NCBI RefSeq assembly: GCF_900497805.2
Contig: NW_020954610.1
Coordinates: forward strand, 32,802,745-32,866,744
Direction: 5' to 3'
Origin: Vombatus ursinus
Lineage: Eukaryota > Chordata > Mammalia > Diprotodontia > Vombatidae
Length of the DNA stretch: 64,000 nucleotides
A model generated the notes under the pieces. That model had not been told where the DNA came from and did no database searches. It saw only the letters and a list, made by a program, of their open reading frames with translations. The position numbers were made by a program, and so were the translations under genes. Each line of letters opens with the position of its first letter. Position 1 is the stretch's first letter. Below are positions 59,605-64,000 of the stretch, one piece after another.

Positions 59605-59892
59605 GAATACCACAATCTCTCAAGAATTAAATTTGAGGGTCACTCAAGGAGAAAGGAAAAAATGCACAGTGAATGTCTAGAGTATCTTATCAAAAAAGAG
59701 AAATTCAGGAATGTCATAAAGAATACCATCAGAGATAGCAGACCAGGAAAGACTGATCATATAACAAAAATGAGGGACAACCACTGGACAGCTCAGATAC
59801 TCCATCGGTATTCACGCATTGTCAAGAAATCTAGAAAGGGCTCCAGTTCATTGGATGCATTCCCCATCCACCTCACAGAATTCACAAAATGA
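59605..59892 (+). pseudogene. RTE ORF2 C-terminal segment
   Basis: The frame reads NTIRDSRPGKTDHITKMRDN, HWTAQILHRYSRIVKK and then GSSSLDAFPIHL, aligning with the RTE/BovB C-terminal pattern (WAGH..R..DNRWT..VL.W.PR..KR..GRPPTRW). About 96 residues are open, though the frame's first residues belong to the L2 insertion. Confidence 0.68.
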
Positions 59893-60359
59893 AATGAGTT
59901 GCACAAGATAAAAGGCTGAACCAGCACACCACAGGCATGAGTCTTCAAACCAGTGAGAGTACAAATCTGTCAAATGATCTTATTATCATCACATGTCATC
60001 CCACTGATGGATACTATCCACACCTGAGTCTATAGAGAAATGTTAAACCATCCATTATGAGTTTCCCTATGTCTCCTCATTTTTACCTGAATGCATCACT
60101 TTCACTAAATCTATTTTCTTTTTCCCACAGTCTTAAAAGAAGAGGATTTGATTAAGGGGCTATACCATATCTTTCATCTTTCCATCAGACTAATCAAAGT
60201 CAAGATTAGCACCATGTTGGATGAAGGTTGATAAATATTTCCCAGAGTTTGAAATTTTCTATGAAACAATCAAAGACCATTTACAAAATCATGCATGGAT
60301 TGTCATATGCCTAAATAGAGGGACTAGCCATATTTATGAAGTTACAGGTCCTTGAAATG

Positions 60360-60475
60360 TTGAAGTATACATAGAAAATCTGTTTTATGTCAAAGCAGTG
60401 AAACCCTATGGACTCCTTTGCAGAATGAAATTTTTAAATGCATAAAATAAAATACATAGGATTACAAAATAAGAG
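60360..60475. mobile_element. Short non-autonomous DNA element, copy 2 (partial)
   Basis: ccctatggactcctttgcag, aatttttaaatgcataaaat and acataggattacaaaataag parallel copy 1 at 58610-58680. Ends are missing. Confidence 0.5.
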
Positions 60476-60756
60476 ACTAAAATATAATTAAGGAGGAGGT
60501 TCAAATATAATTAAGATGCACTCCTTAATCTCATGGAGCTTTAGTGAGGGAGATAAGACATATATGCAATGGCTTTTTTCCCCCTCTCAACAGTGTCCAG
60601 GAAGGATGAAATCATGTTCATACACAGTGCAGGTGACATAATCTGATTGAATGAGACCTAGTGCTGCGTTCCCCATCTACTCCCTGTGGCCCTGAGAATT
60701 GGGTGGGATGTGGTATTTTGGTTTGTTTTGGTTGTCCTTTTCAGTTCTAGGTACAA

Positions 60757-60954
60757 GTGGTGGAATCTTCACCCTACACAGTAAGCAGGATTAGTGTCCC
60801 TGGAGACAAGGTTTCAGGCAAGACGTACAACCAGCCAATCCAGCATGAAAGCCCTCAGAAGCTAATGTGCCTGGAGCTCAAGTCAAAGATAGGCTTTGGA
60901 CTTGGAACTTGCAAATGTACCATAAAGGAACTAAGTTTAATTATGAAATCCTAA
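60757..60954 (+). other. Unidentified 65-residue open frame
   Basis: MVESSPYTVSRISVPGDKV... to a stop at 60954. A pyrimidine-rich stretch ending in AG (tggttgtccttttcag) sits just upstream near 60743, resembling a splice acceptor. The surrounding 60680-60960 is GC-richer than average. No family recognised. A chance frame or pseudogene is the more likely reading. Confidence 0.3.
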
Positions 60955-61177
60955 TCCCCATCTGCTCTCAAGAGTATGAGGTGGTACAGGGTGTGAATTA
61001 GGTCTTATGTATTGTCAAATGTTTATGTATTTGTTGTAATTATATCCTGGAAGTAAATATTCCTTTGTGAAATAAAAAGACATGTATGTAATATATGTAT
61101 ATGCTTACTCATATGCGTATAATATATAGATGAATATATACATTTATTATAACTATGAAAAAACAATAGTATAATGT

Positions 61178-61480
61178 AGAACAAGTTATGGTATATGAAT
61201 ATGGTATCTGGTGAGCAGGTGGACTTCAGAAAACCATGGAAAGATTTAGATGAACTGATGCTGAGTGAATTGAGCAAAACCAAGAGAACATGTACACAGT
61301 ACCAGCAATACTGTGTGATGACTAACTTTGATAGACCTAACTCTTTTTAGCAATTCAAAGATCTAAGACAACCACAAAAGATCCATGATGAAAAATGCTA
61401 TCCACATATAGAAAAAAAAATATGGAATCTGAATGCAGATCGAAGCATACTATTTACTCTCTCTCTTTCTCTCTCTCTCA

Positions 61481-61520
<40 letters not shown>

Positions 61521-61748
61521 TTTGCCTTTTTTTATAGTTCTTTTTTTACAATATGACTAATTCTTTTTTTATTCTTTTTTTTACAATATGACTAATGTGA
61601 AAATATGTTTAATATGAATATATATGTAGAACCTATATCAGATTGCATGCCATCTTGGGAAGGGGAGAAGGTAGGGAGGGTGCAAAAATTTAGAACTCAA
61701 AATCTCATGGAAGTGAATGTTGAAAACAAAATTTTAATTAACAATTTT
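61178..61748 (+). mobile_element. L1 LINE 3' end
   Basis: 5'-truncated: gaacaagttatggtatatga through the C-terminal region, a 3'UTR enlarged by a CT microsatellite, and the cagattgcatgccatcttgg block that marks the same subfamily as the minus-strand copy at 63252. Ends with an A-rich tail near 61748. Confidence 0.85.
61458..61521. repeat. (CT)n microsatellite in L1 3'UTR
   Basis: CT repeats with occasional TTT interruptions. Confidence 0.93.
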
Positions 61749-61830
61749 TTTAAAGAAAAAAGATAACATGGACTACGGTGGTAGTAATGCAAGTAGAGAT
61801 GAGAGCAAGTGTGCTAGTAAGCGTTTAACA

Positions 61831-62011
61831 AATAGCTCTCTGGACAACAAATGTATGCATAAGAAGGGGGAAGGTAAAGGAAGAAAAAAGGGGATAAAAA
61901 TTTATATAATGCTTACTACATGCAAGGCACTGTGTTAAGTGCTTTATAAATATATTATTTTATATATGATAGCATGGAGTACTTTTAAGTTTAACCTGCA
62001 TTATTGATATA
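61831..62011. repeat. 182-bp repeat, copy 2 (paired with 32809-32990)
   Basis: aatagctctctgga start and cattattgatatat end, with the same internal order as copy 1 and nearly equal length (181 against 182). It lies about 80 bp beyond an L1 3' end. Confidence 0.75.
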
Positions 62012-62454
62012 TTTTCCATGAATTTCTGAAGTCTAGTTGATCAACAAAACTATAAATCAAGGCTTGACTTATAGTTTGCTGACTTCCAAGGTGTAAATAA
62101 TGATCACAGTGCACAGCAGAGAACAAAAGAAAACTAACAAGGAAGCAAATATGGAAAGCTCTTAACACAATGTGTAGTATTTATTATATAGGCTTTCCTG
62201 AAATAGAAATTTATTGCTATATATTTTAAATCATCTCATTCTGCTATACAAATGACATGCTTTTTTTCTTTTTTCTTTTGTATTTAAGTTTAAATATGTT
62301 TCATTTTCTTTTCTTACTGTATAAAGTTTCAGTAATAAAAAAGGAAAAATAATGCTCACATCGAAAATTTAACAATCAGATCCTGTGAGCTGGTTAGAAA
62401 TGGTTCAGCACAGCACTGGATGAGAGCATAAATGCCAAAACACTATAGAGGTAG
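62012..62454. other. Unassigned AT-rich DNA
   Basis: No recognised element. A gatcctgtgagctggttaga phrase near 62380 may belong to an old DNA transposon, not confirmed. Confidence 0.4.
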
Positions 62455-62775
62455 AATTAATATTATTTAACAACCAATTATCTGTAGCATCTGAGGGAAA
62501 AGAACAAATCAAAGGTGACTCCAAGGTTTAAAACCTGTGAATTTAGGAGAATGACAATGCCATTAAGAATTATAGAAAGTTGAAAGTAAGGGTAGATTTA
62601 TAAGGAAACTTGTAGAGTTCATTTTGGGACATGTTGAGTTTGAGGTGTCAGCATAAGTTCAGATAGAAAAGCCTAGAAGATGGGTAGAGATGTAAAAATG
62701 GAGACCTGGAGAATGATTGGAGCTCAATACATAGTTTTAAGTATCATTTGCACAGAGGTTCTTTGGGGATAGAAT
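62455..62775 (-). repeat. L2 fragment
   Basis: ggtgactccaaggtttaaaa, tttgggacatgttgagtttg and catttgcacagaggttcttt are complement L2 RT-region landmarks. Confidence 0.65.
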
Positions 62776-62859
62776 GCACTTTTAAAGTATTTGTGAGATT
62801 AATAAATGTTAATGAAATATTCAAAGGAGAGAATGTTACACTAAAGAAGAAAGAAAACA

Positions 62860-63245
62860 ACTTATGACAGACTAAGGAGCTTGTAATTCATACTACAGGC
62901 AATGGGATGCCTTGAAGGTTTTAGATCAGAGGAATGAAATGATGAAAGTCATAATTTAGGAATAACAGTTTGGCAGGTGTTTACACAGTAGGTTAGAAGG
63001 TGTTGGGAAGGAAGAGACAGAAAAATTAGAAGTCATTAATTCTAGGTAAGGGCAGCAATATAAAGCAAAGCATAAAATGAGGGGAGGGGTGGAAAAGGAG
63101 GAAAAATCATTAGACCTTGGTCACCAATTGACAATGGGAAATGAGGGACAGGGATGAGTCAGAAATGACCGAGGTTTCAGGTTTAGGTGTTTTCAAAGAG
63201 TAATACTATTGACTGAAATAGGGCAGACAGGAAGGAAAGGTGATT
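62860..63245 (-). repeat. L2 fragment, out of order with its neighbour
   Basis: gaggaatgaaatgatgaaag, tttggcaggtgtttacacag and tgagtcagaaatgaccgagg. These belong to consensus positions nearer the L2 3' end than the preceding fragment, so the two do not form one simple copy. Confidence 0.55.
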
Positions 63246-63251
63246 TTTTCT

Positions 63252-63903
63252 TTTTAAAAAATGTATTTATTAATAGTTTTCAATATTCACTTTCATAAGA
63301 TTTTGAATTCTAAATTTCTCCCCCTCCCCAAGATGGCATGCAATCTGATACAGGCTGTATATATATATATAAAATCATATTAAACATATTTCTTCATTGG
63401 CATGTTGAGAAAGAAGAATCAGAACAAAAGGGAAAAACCATGAGAAAGAAGAGAGAGAGAGTGAGAGAGAGAGAGAATAATATCTTTTGATCTGCATTCA
63501 GATTCCATAGTTCTTTCTCTGAATGTGGATAGCATTTTCCATCATGAGTCTTTTGGGATTGTCTTAGATCATTGCACGGCTGAGAAGAGTTAAATCTAAC
63601 AAATTATTATCACATAATGTTGCTGTTACTGTGTACAATATTCTCCTTCAGCATCAGTTAATACAAGTTTTTCCAGATTTTTCTGAAATCTGCCTGCTCA
63701 CCATTTCTTATGGAACAACAGTATTGCCTTACATTCATGTACCACAACTTGTTCAACCATTGCCCAATTGACAGTTATCCCCTCAATTTCCAATTCTTGG
63801 CCACCACAAAAAGAGATGCTCTAAATATTTTTTGTACATGTGGGTCCTTTTCTATTTTTTTGTGGTCTTTTTGGGATACAGACCTAGTAGTGGTATTGCT
63901 GAA

Positions 63904-63904
<1 letters not shown>
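63252..63904 (-). mobile_element. L1 LINE 3' end
   Basis: Complement of the L1 3' end: tttcaatattcactttcata, ccaagatggcatgcaatctg, tggatagcattttccatcat, ccaccacaaaaagagatgct. Same subfamily as 61178-61748 and inverted to it. Runs into a microsatellite at the window edge. Confidence 0.85.
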
Positions 63905-63941
<37 letters not shown>

Positions 63942-63944
63942 GGG

Positions 63945-64000
<56 letters not shown>
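63905..64000. repeat. (CA)n then (GA)n microsatellite
   Basis: A CA run followed by a GA run continuing to the window end. Confidence 0.96.

Larger units (their letters stand above)
58745..59960 (+). mobile_element. RTE-type LINE, RT to C-terminus, split by an L2 fragment
   Basis: Left part 58745-59280 includes an RT catalytic region (cttctgtttgtagataaaat, corresponding to LRFADDI) and LDNEPGPELS near 59170-59200, typical of RTE. Right part 59605-59960 encodes the C-terminal segment. The minus-strand L2 piece at 59281-59600 separates them. The endonuclease half is not visible. Confidence 0.65.

Noticed and set aside
1-64000. A previously undescribed multi-gene biological system
   Set aside because: Outside LINE remnants I find no coding frame with a recognisable domain, no gene cluster and no RNA gene. 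The window is repeat-dominated non-coding DNA.

Overview
The window is AT-rich, CpG-poor mammalian intergenic or intronic DNA, very probably marsupial. The repeat mix points there: tRNA-headed CORE-SINEs of the MON1/WSINE1/WALLSI kind, SINEs and a LINE of the RTE type, abundant long L2 copies whose reverse transcriptase still reads through in places, CR1/L3 remnants, and L1 copies with a typical therian ORF1/ORF2 layout. I cannot name the species. Family names are recalled from known consensus sequences, not from a search. I found no host protein-coding gene, tRNA, rRNA, CRISPR array or bacterial-type feature, and most open frames are pieces of decayed LINEs or chance frames.

Layout. 1-2455: two L1 3' ends, the first with almost all of ORF2 missing. 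2595-7570: SINEs, a CR1/L3 tail, an older L1 3' end and L2 pieces. 8145-15292: a 4.7-kb L1 split by a younger opposite-strand L1 (11401-13789) with an 11-bp target duplication. 15355-17078: an inverted and partly tandem L2 cluster. 17221-20850: SINEs and L2 tails. 20850-23060: largely unassigned. 23190-26920: a long minus-strand L2 carrying three later insertions, one of them a near-perfect 172-bp hAT palindrome. 27305-28160: a tandem pair of unrecognised ~450-bp units. 28552-32990: SINEs, an L1 3' end with its target duplication, and the first copy of a 182-bp repeat.

33075-39305: an old L1 ORF1 fragment, an RTE-type SINE and a 5'-complete L1 with an internal ORF2 deletion. 39345-45548: another L1, split by a 1.2-kb LTR-like insertion. 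46200-50345: L2, then an L1 piece riddled with later insertions, then L2 again. 50350-53900: mostly unassigned, AT-rich, with CT and purine-rich microsatellites. 54103-56776: an L1 complete at both ends, with 5'UTR, ORF1 and 3'UTR but no ORF2. 57855-59960: a SINE, an unidentified decayed coding fragment, an L1 tail, a MITE and an RTE carrying an L2 insertion. 60360-64000: a second MITE copy, L1 3' ends, L2 fragments, the second 182-bp repeat copy and a long CA/GA tract.

Nothing here behaves as a gene system. What can be read is insertion history: L2, CR1 and RTE form the old layer, SINEs and hAT elements sit in them, and L1 copies, one inserted in another, form the youngest large layer. The best leads are the two L1 copies lacking ORF2 with nearly coincident 5' break points, the 182-bp repeat pair, the tandem ~450-bp unit and the hAT palindrome.
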